Assembly: GCF_027594505.1 (NCBI RefSeq)
Contig: NZ_CP115149.1
Coordinates: 372,001-436,000 of the forward strand
Direction of reading: 5' to 3'
From: Tepidiforma flava
GTDB taxonomy: Bacteria > Chloroflexota > Dehalococcoidia > Tepidiformales > Tepidiformaceae
DNA length: 64,000 bases
The position numbers were made by a program, and so were the translations under genes. This document shows, one piece after another, positions 27,838 to 37,741 of this stretch. Each line of letters begins with the position of its first letter. The stretch's first letter is position 1. A model generated the notes under the pieces. The model ran no database searches, was not told where the DNA came from, and saw only the letters and a program-made list of their open reading frames with translations.

Positions 27838-28816
27838 TCAGCGGAGGGCCTGGGTGCGGGGCTCGAGGAGGTCGACGAGGGCGTCGCCGAGGAGGTTCCA
27901 GGCGAAGAAGAAGAGGGTGACGGGGATGGCGGGCGCGAGGAGGAGGTGGGGGTAGCGCTCGAAGGTCTGGGGGCCGGCGCCGGCGGCGATGAGCGAGCCG
28001 AAGCTGGCCGTCGGCGGGTCGATGCCGAGGCCGAGGAAGCTGAGTGTGACCTCGGCGCCGGCCGTCCCGGCCATGCCGGCGGAGACGCCGACGACGAAGA
28101 GCGGGAGCACGCCGGGGAGGATGTGGCGGAAGATGATGCGCCACGAGGAGGCGCCCATGGCTTCGGCGGCGAGGACGTAGGTTTCTTCGCGGATGGCGAG
28201 GGCCTGGCTGCGGACGATGCGGCTCGTGCCGATCCAGGCGAAGGGAACAGTGGCGAAGACGATGATGCTGAACTTCACGAAGGTGCGGGCATCGCTGCCG
28301 AGGAAGGTGTTGTCCTGGAGCCAGAAGGCGACGTCGTTGATGCGGGTGCGGAAGGCGGCGGTGATGGCGAGCATGAGGAGGAGGGTCGGGAGGCCGGCGA
28401 GGACTTCGCCGACGCGCATGATGAGGGTATCGACCCAGCCGCCCCGGTAGCCGGCGAGGAGGCCGAGGCCGAGCCCGAGGACGAGGCTGCCGCTGATGAG
28501 GACGACGATGGTGAAAACGACCGTGGTGCGGGCGGCGTAGATGACGCGGCTGGCGAGGTCGCGGCCGAGGGCGTCGGTGCCGAGCCAGTGTTCGGCGGAG
28601 GGGCCCGGCGGGTGGCGCCGGGGGTGAGGTTCTGCTGGTAGGGGTCGTGGGGAGCGATGAGCGGGGCGAAGATGCCGCAGGTGTAGAAGATGGCGAGGTA
28701 GACGATAGCGAGCATCGCCAGTTTCTTGCGCAGGAGCTGGCGGAGGAAGCGGCGCCGGGCGGGGGCGGCGGCGGTTTCGAACGCCAGGGGTCGGAAGCGG
28801 CAACGGCGGTGCTCAT
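27838..28816 (-). CDS. ABC transporter permease, DppC/OppC type (two or three frameshifts)
   Basis: Inner-membrane subunit of a peptide/nickel-type importer; about 326 residues. N-terminal tail, then the first span with FAPLIAPHDPYQQNLTPG, HWLGTDALGRDLASRVIYAART (family signature), and the coupling loop EETYVLAAEAMGASSWRIIFRHILP. The C-terminal signature WNLLGDALVDLLEPRTQ is complete. Breaks near 28780 and 28625. The ATG overlaps the stop of the DppB-type gene. Confidence 0.9.
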
Positions 28817-29763
28817 CCGCGCTGGGCCCCGAGGCGGATTCGCGGGTCGATCACCGCGTAGAGGATATCGATGAGGATGTTGGCGAGGACGAAGAGGACG
28901 GAGCCGAAGAGGACGAGCGCGAGGATGACGTCGAAATCCGGGGCGAGGACGGCTTCGAAGCTTTCGGCGCCGATGCCGGGGATGCCGAAGAGCTGCTCGA
29001 CGATGAGGGAGCCGCCGGCGACACCGGGGAGCGAGAGGCCGATGATGGTGATGAGCGGGAGGAGGGCGTTCCGGGCGACGTGGCGGATGATGACGATGCG
29101 CTCGGGGAGCCCCTTGGCGCGCGCCGTGCGGACGTAGTCCTCGCGGAGGACGCCGAGGACGGAGGCGCGGACGAAGCGGGCGATGCCGGCGGTGCCGGGC
29201 AGCGCGAGGATGAGGATGGGGAGGATGATGTTGGGGCTGGTGAAGCCTTGCCAGCTGAGCCCGACGAGGTCGAGCTTGACGGCGAAGAGCCATTGCAGGA
29301 AGGGCACGGCGACGAAGATGGGGACGGCGTCGATGGCGAGCCAGAAGGAGATGGTGAGCGGGTCGAGGAAGGTGCCGCGGGCGATGGCGGCGTAGATGCC
29401 GGCGGAGATGCCGAGGAAGAAGCTGATGGCGAGGGCGATGAGGCCGAGCCGGGTGGAGACCCAAATCTTGGGGATGATGATTTCGGAGACGGTGAAGGAC
29501 TGGTGGCGGGTGGAGACGCCGAGGTCGCCCCGGAGGAGGTTCTGCATGTATTTGACGTACTGGACGTGGATGGGCTGGTCGTAGCCGTACTTCTTGCGGA
29601 TGAGGGCAGCCTCCTCCTCGCGGTAGCGCTGGCCGAGGAGGGAATCGACCGGGTCGCCGGGGGCGAGCCGGAGCATGTAGAAGACGATGACGGAGATGGC
29701 GAAGAGGACCGGTATCGCCCAGAGCAGCCGACGAACGATGTAGCCGGCGAGGCCCGGTGCCAC
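28813..29763 (-). CDS. ABC transporter permease, DppB/OppB type
   Basis: Second permease of the same importer; 316 residues, intact. MAPGLAGYIVRRLLWAIPVLF, then RLAPGDPVDSLLG, the GDLGVSTRHQSFTV block, and the coupling helix EDYVRTARAKGLPERIVIIRH with EAA-type spacing. Six spans. The GTG start lies 3 bases after the substrate-binding gene. No ATPase genes (DppD/DppF) accompany these permeases, so the motor is encoded elsewhere or shared. Confidence 0.94.
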   Translation of the reverse strand: MAPGLAGYIVRRLLWAIPVLFAISVIVFYMLRLAPGDPVDSLLGQRYREEEAALIRKKYGYDQPIHVQYVKYMQNLLRGDLGVSTRHQSFTVSEIIIPKIWVSTRLGLIALAISFFLGISAGIYAAIARGTFLDPLTISFWLAIDAVPIFVAVPFLQWLFAVKLDLVGLSWQGFTSPNIILPILILALPGTAGIARFVRASVLGVLREDYVRTARAKGLPERIVIIRHVARNALLPLITIIGLSLPGVAGGSLIVEQLFGIPGIGAESFEAVLAPDFDVILALVLFGSVLFVLANILIDILYAVIDPRIRLGAQRG

Positions 29764-29766
29764 GGT

Positions 29767-31433
29767 CTACGGCTCCTTGATTTCGACGTACCGGAACTTC
29801 GGGATGGTCATCGGCGCATCGGGCAGGCCTTTGACGCACGGCTTGACGAGCATGTGCTCGACGGACCAGAAGGTGGGGATGATGGAGGCGTCGTCGATGA
29901 TCTTCTGCTCGGCCTGGCCGTAGAGCTGGTAGCGGCGCTCGCGGTTGGTTTCGACGCGGGCCTGCTTGAGGAGGGCGTCGACCTCCGGGTTGCTGTACTT
30001 GGTGTAGTTGAGCGGGCTGTCGCTGGCGAAGAGCTTGCCGAGGAAGTTTTCGGGGTCGGGGTAGTCGGCGGACCAGCCTTCGCTCTGGATCTGGAAGTTG
30101 CCCTGGCGCTGTTCGCGGAGGAAGGCGGCGGTATCGATGGCCTGGAGTTCGACGGTGACGCCGAGGACCTGCTGCCAGTTTTCCTGGATGGCGACGAGGA
30201 GGTCGCCGGGGGCAGCGCCGGTGCCGGCGTAGGTGAGGACGATGCGAGGCATGCTGTTCGCGTACTTCGATTCGGCGATGAGCTGCTTCGCGCGCTGGGG
30301 GTCGTAGGGGTAGGTCTTGACGCTGCTGGAGCGCCCGGGCATCGCGCCGGGGACGATGCCGCCGGCGACGTCGTAGTAATCGAAGAGGAGGACGGTGTTG
30401 ATGGTCTCGCGGTCGATGGACATGGCGAAGGCCTGGCGGACCTTCGGGTCATCGAAGGGGCTTTGTTGGGGTTGAGGGTGAAGTAGAAGGTGGCGAGCCC
30501 GGGATAGGAGCGGTAGTCCTTCGAGAGCGGGTTGGAGCCGTCGACGATGGAGTCGAGGAGGGACGCCGGGAGCGGCGTCATGTGGATTTCGTCGTTCTGG
30601 TACTGGGTGAGGAGGGAGCCGCCGCCGAGCTGGAAGATGACCTCATCGACCCCGGGGGCGCCGAGGTGGTAGCGGGGGTTCTTGACGAGGCGGATGCGCT
30701 CGGCGGGCTTGAATTCGGCGAGGCGGAAGGGGCCGGTGCCGTTCGGGTTGCGCGTCCAGTTGCGCGGGTCGGATTCGATCTGCTGGCGGTCGACGACGAA
30801 GGAGACGGGGTAGGTGAGTTCGAAGATGAAGTAGTCGGAGGGTTCGATGAGGTCGATCTGGAGGGTGCGCTCATCGATGACTTTGACGCCGGAGACGGAG
30901 GGTGCGCGGCCCTGGAAGCGGTCTTTGAGGCCGACAATGTTGCCGAGGTAGGCGACGACGGTGGGGGAGGCGTTGGCGGGGTCGGCGGCGCGCTCGATGG
31001 AATACTTCACGTCTTCGGCGGTGACGCGGCGCTGATTGCCGGTATGGAAGACGACGTTGTCGCGGAGGCGGAAGGTGTAGGTGCGGCCGCCGTTGGTGAC
31101 TTCCCAGTTCTCGGCGATGTCGCCGACGACCTTGAGGTCGGGGTCGAGGGTGACGAGGCCGCCGAAGATTTCGACGACGTATTCGCTGGTGGAGACATCG
31201 ACGACCTGGATGGGGTCGAGGACGGTGTTGGGCTGGGAGCCCGGGATGATGAGGGAGTTGCCCTTGCAGATGCCGCCGGCGGATGCGCCGGGGCGGTTTT
31301 CGGAGCCGCCGCTGGCCGGCGCGGTGCCATCATCGCCGCCGCCCCCGGCGAGGGCGATGACGAAGACGACGCCGACGGCGAGGATGAGGAATGCGACGAC
31401 GCCCATCATGAGGGCGAGCATGCGGTTCGACAT
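29767..31433 (-). CDS. ABC transporter substrate-binding protein, family 5 (one frameshift)
   Basis: Extracellular peptide-type binding protein, about 556 residues. An N-terminal span (MMGVVAFLILAVGVVFVIALAG) acts as anchor without a lipobox Cys; a Gly/Ser linker follows. Family marks: LDPDLKVVGDIAENWEVTNG, FHTGNQRRVTAEDVKYSIERA and GTGPFRLAEFKPAERIRLVKN. After the break near 30465, FDDPKVRQAFAMSIDRE. First gene of the operon. GGGAG lies 8 bases before ATG. Substrate not inferable; peptides, sugars and nickel chelates are all known for the family. Confidence 0.92.
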
Positions 31434-31574
31434 TGAGCAGACTCCCAGCGTCAGCGGTTTTCGCAGGCGGGCACCCGGGGCGGCGGCGGTCGCGGGCCCC
31501 GGATGGCCTACAAGCGTACACGCCGCGGCGGGCTCAGGGGATGCATCGGCTCACCACGGCGGGAAAAGAACGCT
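31434..31574. other. Gap between the binding-protein gene and aspS
   Basis: 140 bases upstream of the importer operon and downstream of aspS. It contains GC-rich sequence and a minus-strand TACGCT near 31515 as a weak -10 candidate. No convincing terminator for aspS. Confidence 0.35.
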
Positions 31575-33336
31575 TTACGCCGGGGCGATGACCTGAATGC
31601 CGAGCTCTTCGAGCTGTTTGGGGTCGACGGGCGAAGGCGCGCCCATGAGCGGGTCGGTGCCGGAGGAGGCCTTGGGAAAGGCGATGACGTCGCGGATGTT
31701 GTCGGTGCCGACGAGGGACATCATGAGGCGGTCGATGCCCATGCCGACGCCGCCTTCGGGCGGGACGCCGTAATCGAGGGCATCGAGGATGACGCCGAAG
31801 CGCTCCTGCTGCTCCTCGGGGGTGTAGCCCATGAGGCTGAAGACTTTCTCCTGGTGGCGGCGGTTGTTGATGCGGATGGAGCCGCCGCCGACCTCGGCGC
31901 CGTTGAGGATGAGGTCGTACTGGCGGGCGATGACGGCGCCGGGGTCGGTATCGAGCAGGGATTCGTGCTCGGGGAGGAAGCCGCTGAAGGGGTTGTGGGT
32001 GGCGTCCCAGCGCTGCTCTTCGGGCCGCCATTCGAGGAGGGGGAAGCCGGTGACCCAGGCCATGCGGTAGACGGACGGGTCTTTGAGACCGAGCCGGGTG
32101 CCGAGTTCGTCGCGGACTTCGTGGAGGGAGCGGGCAACGACGCCGGGCTGGTCGGCGACGATGAAGAGCATGTCGCCGTCGCGGGCGCCGGTGCGGGCGC
32201 GGATGGCGGCGAGCTCGTCTGCGGTGAGGAACTTGGCGATGGGGGAGCGGAGTTCGCCGGGGGTGAAGCCGATGTAGGCGAGGCCTTTCGCGCCGCCGCC
32301 GCGGGCGATGGCGGTCAATTCGTCGATGTCGCGGCGGGTCATGTCGGCCTGGCCTTCGACGCGGATGGCTTTGACCTGGCCGCCGGCGGCGAGGGCGCCG
32401 GCAAAGACCTGGAAGGCGGTGCCGCGGAGCGGTTCGGAGATGTCGACGAACTCGAGGCCGTAGCGGAGGTCCGGCCGGTCGATGCCGTACTTCTCGATGC
32501 ACTCGGCGTAGGAGAGGCGCGGGATGGTGCGGGAGGGGAGTTTCGCGGCGCCGAAGCGGGAGAGGATTTCGACGTAGAGGTCTTCGACGAGGCCCATGAC
32601 GTCGTTTTCGTCGACGAAGGCCATTTCGAGGTCGAGCTGGGTGTGTTCGGCGACGCGGTTGGCGCGGAAGTCTTCGTCGCGGTAGCAGCGGGCGAGCTGG
32701 AAGTATTTTTCGAAACCGGCCGCCATGAGGAGCTGCTTGAGGATTTGCGGCGACTGGGGAGGGCGAAGAAGGTGCCGGGCCGGATGCGGGCGGGGACGAG
32801 GAAGTCGCGGGCGCCCTCGGGGGTGCTCTTGATGAGGGTGGGGGTTTCGATTTCGCAGAAGCCGCGGCTGCTGAGGTAGTCGCGGATGAAGCGGACGACC
32901 TCGTGGCGCAGCTTGATGACGCGGGCGACTTCAGGCCGGCGAAGGTCGAGATAGCGGTACTTCAGGCGGAGGTGCTCGTCGACCTCGGCGGGTTCGTTGA
33001 TGTAGAAGGGCGGCGTCTGGGCCTCGGCGAGGACGGTGCAGGCGGAGGGGATGACTTCGACCTCGCCGGTGGGGAGGTTGGGGTTGACGGTGGCGGGGCT
33101 GCGGAGGGCGACCGTGCCTTCGACTGGAGCACCCACTCCGTGCGGGCGCGGTGGGCGACGGCGTGGGCTTCCGGGGTATCGGGGTTGAAGACGACCTGGA
33201 CGATGCCGGAGGTATCGCGGAGGTCGATGAAGATGAGGCCGCCGTGGTCGCGGCGGCGGTGGACCCAGCCGGCGAGGGTGACGCGGCGGCCTTCGTCGGC
33301 GCGGCGGAGTTCGCCGCAGTAGGCATCCTTGAGCAT
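31575..33336 (-). CDS. aspS: Aspartate-tRNA ligase (two frameshifts)
   Basis: Class II aminoacyl-tRNA synthetase of the bacterial type, about 588 residues. Anticodon-binding OB fold with [20 protein letters not shown], motif 1 near [20 protein letters not shown], motif 2 [20 protein letters not shown], the GAD insertion, and motif 3 [19 protein letters not shown]. Breaks near 33125 and 32760. TACCCT 7 bases before the ATG predicts leaderless mRNA. Whether it also charges tRNA-Asn cannot be told without the rest of the genome. Confidence 0.97.
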
Positions 33337-33343
33337 GGACTAC

Positions 33344-33349
33344 AGGGTA
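33344..33349 (-). promoter_or_regulatory. -10 box of aspS, leaderless type
   Basis: TACCCT on the minus strand, 7 bases before the ATG; the gap to the next gene is only 26 bases. Confidence 0.5.
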
Positions 33350-33362
33350 GCCGAGGGCGTGC

Positions 33363-33731
33363 TTACGCGGTGGTGCGGGGTTCGGCGGCGAGCGGGCCGA
33401 GCTCCTCGGCGAAGGCGGCCTGGACGGCGGCATCGACGCGGCGGCGGAAGCGGTCGTAGGCCTCGACGAGGCGGGCGCCTTCCGGGGTGAGGGCGGTGTG
33501 GCCGCCGCCGGCGCCGCCGACTTCGGAGCGGACGAGCGGGTAGCCGAGGTTCGCTTCGAGCTCCTTCACCTTGCCCCACGCGCGGCGGTAAGAGAGGCCC
33601 ATGGCGGCGGCGGCGGCGGCGAGGGAGCCGGTCTCGGCGATGAGTGCGAGCAGGCGAAGCCGGTAGTCGGACATGACGAGGCCGTCGCCGGACTCGAGCC
33701 AGAGCTTGTAGCGGGGGACGAGGTCGCCCAT
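33363..33731 (-). CDS. ModE-like winged-helix regulator (LysR-type DNA-binding domain only)
   Basis: 122 residues, intact. The domain RLLALIAETGSLAAAAAAMGLSYRRAWGKVKELEANLG is the ModE/LysR winged helix (SYRRAW is the recognition helix seen in molybdate regulators), followed by a wing with GGGHTALTPEGARLVEAYDRFR. There is no molybdate-binding domain. Stand-alone forms occur beside molybdate or tungstate genes, but none is near here except a MobA-like transferase 11 kb away. It has its own -10 box that overlaps the stop of the preceding methyltransferase gene. Confidence 0.85.
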   Translation of the reverse strand: MGDLVPRYKLWLESGDGLVMSDYRLRLLALIAETGSLAAAAAAMGLSYRRAWGKVKELEANLGYPLVRSEVGGAGGGHTALTPEGARLVEAYDRFRRRVDAAVQAAFAEELGPLAAEPRTTA

Positions 33732-33737
33732 GGCGCC

Positions 33738-33743
33738 AGCCTA
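33738..33743 (-). promoter_or_regulatory. -10 box of the ModE-like gene, leaderless type
   Basis: TAGGCT, 6 bases before the ATG; it shares its first three bases with the stop codon of the upstream methyltransferase gene. Confidence 0.45.
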
Positions 33744-34480
33744 CTGCGGGGCGGGGGCCTCGGCCACCGGCTGCGGCTGGAAGGCGAGGGAGGCGGTGAC
33801 GATCATCGCGGAGGGCACGCGGAAGCGCTGCTCCCAGTTGAGGCCGGGGAGGCGGTCGATGTCGGTGCGGTACCGCTCGGAGCCGGCGATCTCCTCGAAG
33901 GCGTCGAGCGCGAAGCCGGCATCGGCGAGCGCGCTGAGGAGGTCGGCGAGCGTCCAGGGTTGTCGCCGTCGCGGAAGCGGAAGTAGGCGTGGGAGATGAC
34001 GAGCAGGCCCTTGTGGAGGCCGACGACGCGGGCGAAGGGGTGGCGGTCGTAGAGGTAAAGGCGGCCGCCGGGCTGGAGGAGGGCGGCGGCATGGCGGGCC
34101 CAGGCGTCGAAGTCGTCGACGGCGTCGAGGCCGCTCCATCCGTGGTAGAGGAGGTCGAACGCGGCGGGGGCGCGGGCCGCGATGGCTTCGAGGTCGCCGA
34201 ACTCCCAGGCCACGTCGATGCCGGCCTCGGCGGCGAGGCGGCGGGCCGGCGCGGCGGCGGCCTCATCGAGCGCCCAGGCGGTGACGCGGGCGCCGAGGTT
34301 GGCGAGGGAGAGCGCCTCTTCAGCGCGGTTCTCCGGGGTGACCGGGCCGGCGAGGACGCGGAGGCCGCCGACCTCGCCGAGGTACTCTGCCTCGAGGTCG
34401 GAGAAGCAGGAGCCGCCGTGCGCGTAGAAAGCCGGGTCGATCTCGAACCAGGAGGGCGATGGTTCGAGGGTGCGGCTCAT
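33741..34480 (-). CDS. Class I SAM-dependent methyltransferase (one frameshift)
   Basis: About 247 residues. Fold elements: GGLRVLAGPVTPENRAEEALSLANLGARVTAWALDE (motif I region, unusual because the Gly-rich loop is replaced by LAGPVTPEN), DVAWEFGDLEAI, FDLLYHGWSGLDAVDDFDAW, LLQPGGRLYLYDRHPFARV and, after a break near 33960, QPWTLADLLSALADAGF. This ending is typical of small-molecule methylases. The ATG overlaps the phosphatase stop. Substrate unknown. Confidence 0.82.
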
Positions 34481-35185
34481 GCGTTGAGGTCGCTGCGGGA
34501 CGACTGGATCGGCATGACGTGGGAGTAGTCGTTGATGGTGAGGATGACGCGGCGGGTGTCGGCGGCGCGCATGACGGAGATGGAGGTGTGGTGGACCGGC
34601 ACGAGGTGGTCGAAGGGGAGCCGAAGACCTGGCTGAGGATGGCGTTGATGACGCCCCCGTGGCAGACGACGGCGACGCGCATGCCGATGGACTCCTCGAT
34701 GATGCGGTCCATGGCGCGGAAGACGCGGGTGCGGAAAGCGTCGACGTCTTCGCAGAAGGGGTAGGCGCTGTGTTTGCGGGTGCGGGTCACCTCGCGGTAG
34801 ATGTCGGCGAGCTGTTCGCGGGTGTAGATATCGAGGAGGCTCTTGTCCTGCGGGCGCGCTGCCAGAGGTCGATTTCGCGGAGGTCGGGGATGACGACGGG
34901 CTCGAGGCCGTGGTGGACGGCGATGGCTTTCGCGGTGTCGTGGGCGCGGCGCATGTCGGAGGAGTAGACGCGGCCGAGGCGGGCGGGCGCGAGCCGCAGG
35001 CCGACGGCTTCGGCCTGCTTTTGGCCGAGTTCAGAGAGGGGAGCATCGTAGGCCTGGCCGAGGGGGATGTTCTCGAAGAACTTCTGCTCGCCGTGGCGGA
35101 TGAGCAGGATTTCGACCATGCCTTCGAACGAATCGACGAAGGGGTTTTCGAGGTCGATGGTGCGGACGCGGCGGACGGAGGTCAT
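34477..35185 (-). CDS. Histidine phosphatase (phosphoglycerate-mutase-like) family protein (two frameshifts)
   Basis: About 237 residues. Phosphohistidine motif LLIRHGEQKFFE near residue 30, then YDAPLSELGQKQAEAVGLRL, RVYSSDMRRAHDTAKAI and the second His in AVVCHGGVINAIL. Breaks near 34855 and 34620. Middle gene of marR - phosphatase - methyltransferase, all joined by ATGA overlaps. It is likely a small phosphatase rather than a glycolytic mutase, because of length and the missing insertion. Confidence 0.88.
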
Positions 35186-35687
35186 GCGAGGTTCACCCCG
35201 GGCATGGCGACGGCGGCGAGGTTGGGCTCGACTTTCTGCACGTATTCGCTGGCGGCGACGAAGGCGGCGAGGCCGCGGACGAGGGCTTCGAGGTCTTCGT
35301 GGTGCATTTCGACGAGGATGCGGCGCGTGAAGATTTCGCTGCCGGTTTCGAGGCGGGAGCAGGTGGCTTCGCCCTGTTCAGTGAGGAAGTTGCGGACGAG
35401 GCGGCGGTCGGACTCGTCGTCTTCGCGGCGGATGAGCCCGGATTTGACGAGGCGGTCGACGATGCCGGAGATGGTCGGCGGGGTGACGCCGAGGCGCGTG
35501 GCGAGTTCGCCGGCGGTGACCCCGGGGCTTCGCGGACGAGGAAGAGGACGCGGAGCTGGGCGGTGGTGAGGCCCATCTCGGCCCATGCGCGGAAGCGGAG
35601 GGGGTCGAAGAGGTTGACGGTTTCGCCGAAGAGCCGGATGGCTGCGTCGACGGCGCTTTCAGAGGTGGGCGGAGACTGCACGGGCAC
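35182..35687 (-). CDS. MarR family transcriptional regulator (one frameshift)
   Basis: About 169 residues. Winged helix: AGELATRLGVTPPTISGIVDRLVKSGLIRREDDESDRRLVRNFLTEQG, with the DxRxxR-type wing. Helical dimer arms are at both ends. The frame breaks near 35525. It leads its operon and a palindrome sits at its probable transcription start, so it probably represses itself and the two downstream genes, with relief by a small ligand. GTG start; a second GTG 6 bases on is an alternative. Confidence 0.9.
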
Positions 35688-35700
35688 GCCTCGAATGTGG

Positions 35701-35713
35701 TTCGTCGTACGAA
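35701..35713. promoter_or_regulatory. Likely MarR operator
   Basis: TTCGTCGTACGAA, arms TTCGT/ACGAA, centred about 20 bases before the marR start and just after a minus-strand TAAAGT (35723-35718) -10 candidate. It lies in the 88-base gap shared with the divergent midA promoter. Confidence 0.5.
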
Positions 35714-35762
35714 GGGGACTTTAGCACCGATTGCGGCTTGCCTCCTCCCCGGGAGCGGCGCG

Positions 35763-35768
35763 CATACT
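35763..35768 (+). promoter_or_regulatory. -10 box of midA, leaderless type
   Basis: CATACT, 7 bases before the second of two consecutive ATG codons (35776) and 4 before the first; the spacing favours the second. Confidence 0.45.
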
Positions 35769-35775
35769 GGAAATG

Positions 35776-36851
35776 ATGACGCTCGACCTCGACCCGGGCA
35801 CGGCGGCGCTGGGGAACCCGCGGCTCATCGCGGCGATCGTCGCCGAGATGGACGGCGGGGCGATCCCGTTCCGGCGGTTCATGGAGCTGGCGCTCTACCA
35901 CCCGGAGCACGGCTACTACCGGAAGCGGGGCCGCATCGGGCGGCAGGGCGACTTCCTCACGAGCCCGGCGGTGCACCCGATGTTCGGCTGGGCGGTGGCC
36001 GGCTGGGCGCGCGACGCCTGGCGGCGGCTGGGCGAGCCGGCGGAGTTCACCATCTTCGAGCCGGGCGCGGGCGAGGGACACCTCGCGAAGGCCGTGCTCG
36101 ACTGGGCGGAAGGGCGGGACCCGGCGTTCGCGGCGGCAATTCGTTATGTTGCCATCGAGCCGAACAGCCCGGGGACGACCCGCGGGTCGACTGGCGGGTG
36201 CCGCCGGTGGAGCCGGCCGCGGCCGGCGTGGTCGTGGCGAACGAGCTGTTCGACGCGTTCCCGGTGCGGGTGTTCGAGGGCTCGCCGCGAGGGCCGGTGG
36301 AAGTGTTCGTGCGCTGGGATGGCGATCAGTTCGTGGAGGAGCGCGGGCCGATTGCGACGATGGACGACGCGCCGGCCGAGGGGCGGTTCGAGGTCAACCC
36401 GGCGGCCTACCCGGCGATGGTGAGCCTGTGCGGGCTGGTGGAGCGCGGCGCGGTGCTCGTGTTCGACTACGGCTACCCGCAGGAGGAGCTGTGGGCGCCG
36501 TGGCGGCGGCAGGGGACGCTGCTCTGCTTCTACCGGCACACGGCGCACGAGAACCCGTACATCCACGTCGGCGAACAGGACCTGACCTCGCACGTGAACC
36601 TCTCGGAGCTGCTGGCGGCGGTGGAGGATGCGGGGATGCAGCCGTGGGGGCCGGTTTCTCAGCAGGAGTTCCTGTACAGCGTGGGGCTCGGCGGACTCGT
36701 CGAAGCGGCGCGCGGGGACCTGCAGGAGTACTTCACGCGGCGGCGTGCGCTCGAGCAGCTCACGGACGGCGCCGGGCTGGGGCGCATCCGGGTCATCGCC
36801 GGGACACGCGGCATCGACGGGCCGCCGCCGGGGTTCGAGCCGCTGCCGTGA
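35776..36851 (+). CDS. SAM-dependent methyltransferase, MidA/NDUFAF7 family (one frameshift)
   Basis: About 358 residues. Family marks: IPFRRFMELALYHPEHGYY, GDFLTSPAVHPMFGWAVA, IFEPGAGEGHLAKAVLDW (SAM loop), VVVANELFDAFPVRVF, LVFDYGYPQEELW and LTSHVNLSELL. The mitochondrial relative methylates an Arg of complex I subunit NDUFS2; bacterial copies are uncharacterised. Break near 36175. The stop overlaps the peroxiredoxin GTG. I use the ATG at 35776 because of the promoter spacing; 35773 adds one Met. Confidence 0.9.
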
Positions 36852-37357
36852 GCGGGCACGCGAACGGGCAGGAGCCGCCGCTGCGGGGCCGGTGCAGCCG
36901 GGCGAACCCGCGCCGGATTTCGAGCTCCCGGCCGTGCCGGACGGCGGCGAACCGTTCACGGTCCGGCTGCGGGAGCTGCTGCGGAAGGGCCGGGTGCTGC
37001 TGATTTTCTACCAGGACGACGGGATGCCGATTTGCACGAGCGAGCTGAAGGCGTTCGCGCAGGAGTACGAAACGCTGCGGCAGGCGGGCGTGCAGGTGTT
37101 CGGCATCAACACGAACGGGATCGGCTCGCACACGAAGTTCCACGAGCGGGACCACTTCCCGTTCCCGCTGATCAGCGACTTCTACGGGGAGGCGGTGAAG
37201 GCGTACGGCTTCTGGGACCCTGGGAGCGGAAATCCCGCCGGGGGTGGTCGTCATCGGGCAGGACGGGCGGGTGGCGTACGTGCTGCCGCACTTCAACCCG
37301 GGGAGTCTCTCGGCCTTCGAAGGGGTGTTCCGGGCGCTGGGGCTGTTCGACGGCTGA
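36848..37357 (+). CDS. Peroxiredoxin, AhpC/TSA family (two frameshifts)
   Basis: About 170 residues. Thioredoxin fold with GEPAPDFELPAVPDGGEPF, IFYQDDGMPICTSELKAFAQE (peroxidatic Cys in PICTSE), GINTNGIGSHTKFHERDHFPFPLISD and a last part VVVIGQDGRVAYVLPHFNPG. Breaks near 36890 and 37225. Only one conserved Cys is seen, so a 1-Cys or partner-dependent mechanism is likely. It is co-transcribed with midA. Its TGA abuts the stop of the convergent gene (TGATCA). Confidence 0.87.
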
Positions 37358-37741
37358 TCAGCCGGGGAGGCCGCGGGCGCGGAGGGCCGCGCGGATCTCG
37401 CGCTGGCGTTCGATGCAGGGGATTTCGAGCGGGTGGCGGCCGTGGCGGAAGCCGGACTGGAGCTGGCCGAGCAGGTAGCGGCCGTAAAAGCGGGGCCGGC
37501 CCATCTCGCGGACCTGGGTGAGGTGGAGCGCTTCGTGGGCGATGAGCGCGAGGCCGGCAGCCGTGCCAGGCCGGTAGCCGCCGGCGCGGAAAATGACGAA
37601 CGGCGCGAAGGTGATGGCCGTCTTCCCGAGCAGGGCCGGAATCCAGCGCCACGGCCAGCCGGTGACGACGCGCATCGCCTCGAGGTCGCGGCGGGGCACC
37701 CATTCGGCGAGGAGGCCGATGACCGGGGCGTCAAGGCGCAC
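37358..37741 (-). CDS. Small HEXXH-motif protein, putative metallopeptidase
   Basis: 127 residues, intact, no firm family. Central motif GLALIAHEALHLTQVREMG holds HEALH, a zinc-protease type HEXXH, between two short hydrophobic helices (WIPALLGKTAITFAPFVIFRAG upstream). The tail is basic (HPLEIPCIERQREIRAAL). It resembles DUF4157-like or membrane-near zincins in size. The GTG start overlaps the last 11 bases of the giant GT-C gene, so the two are made together. No third zinc ligand can be assigned with certainty. Confidence 0.65.
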   Translation of the reverse strand: MRLDAPVIGLLAEWVPRRDLEAMRVVTGWPWRWIPALLGKTAITFAPFVIFRAGGYRPGTAAGLALIAHEALHLTQVREMGRPRFYGRYLLGQLQSGFRHGRHPLEIPCIERQREIRAALRARGLPG

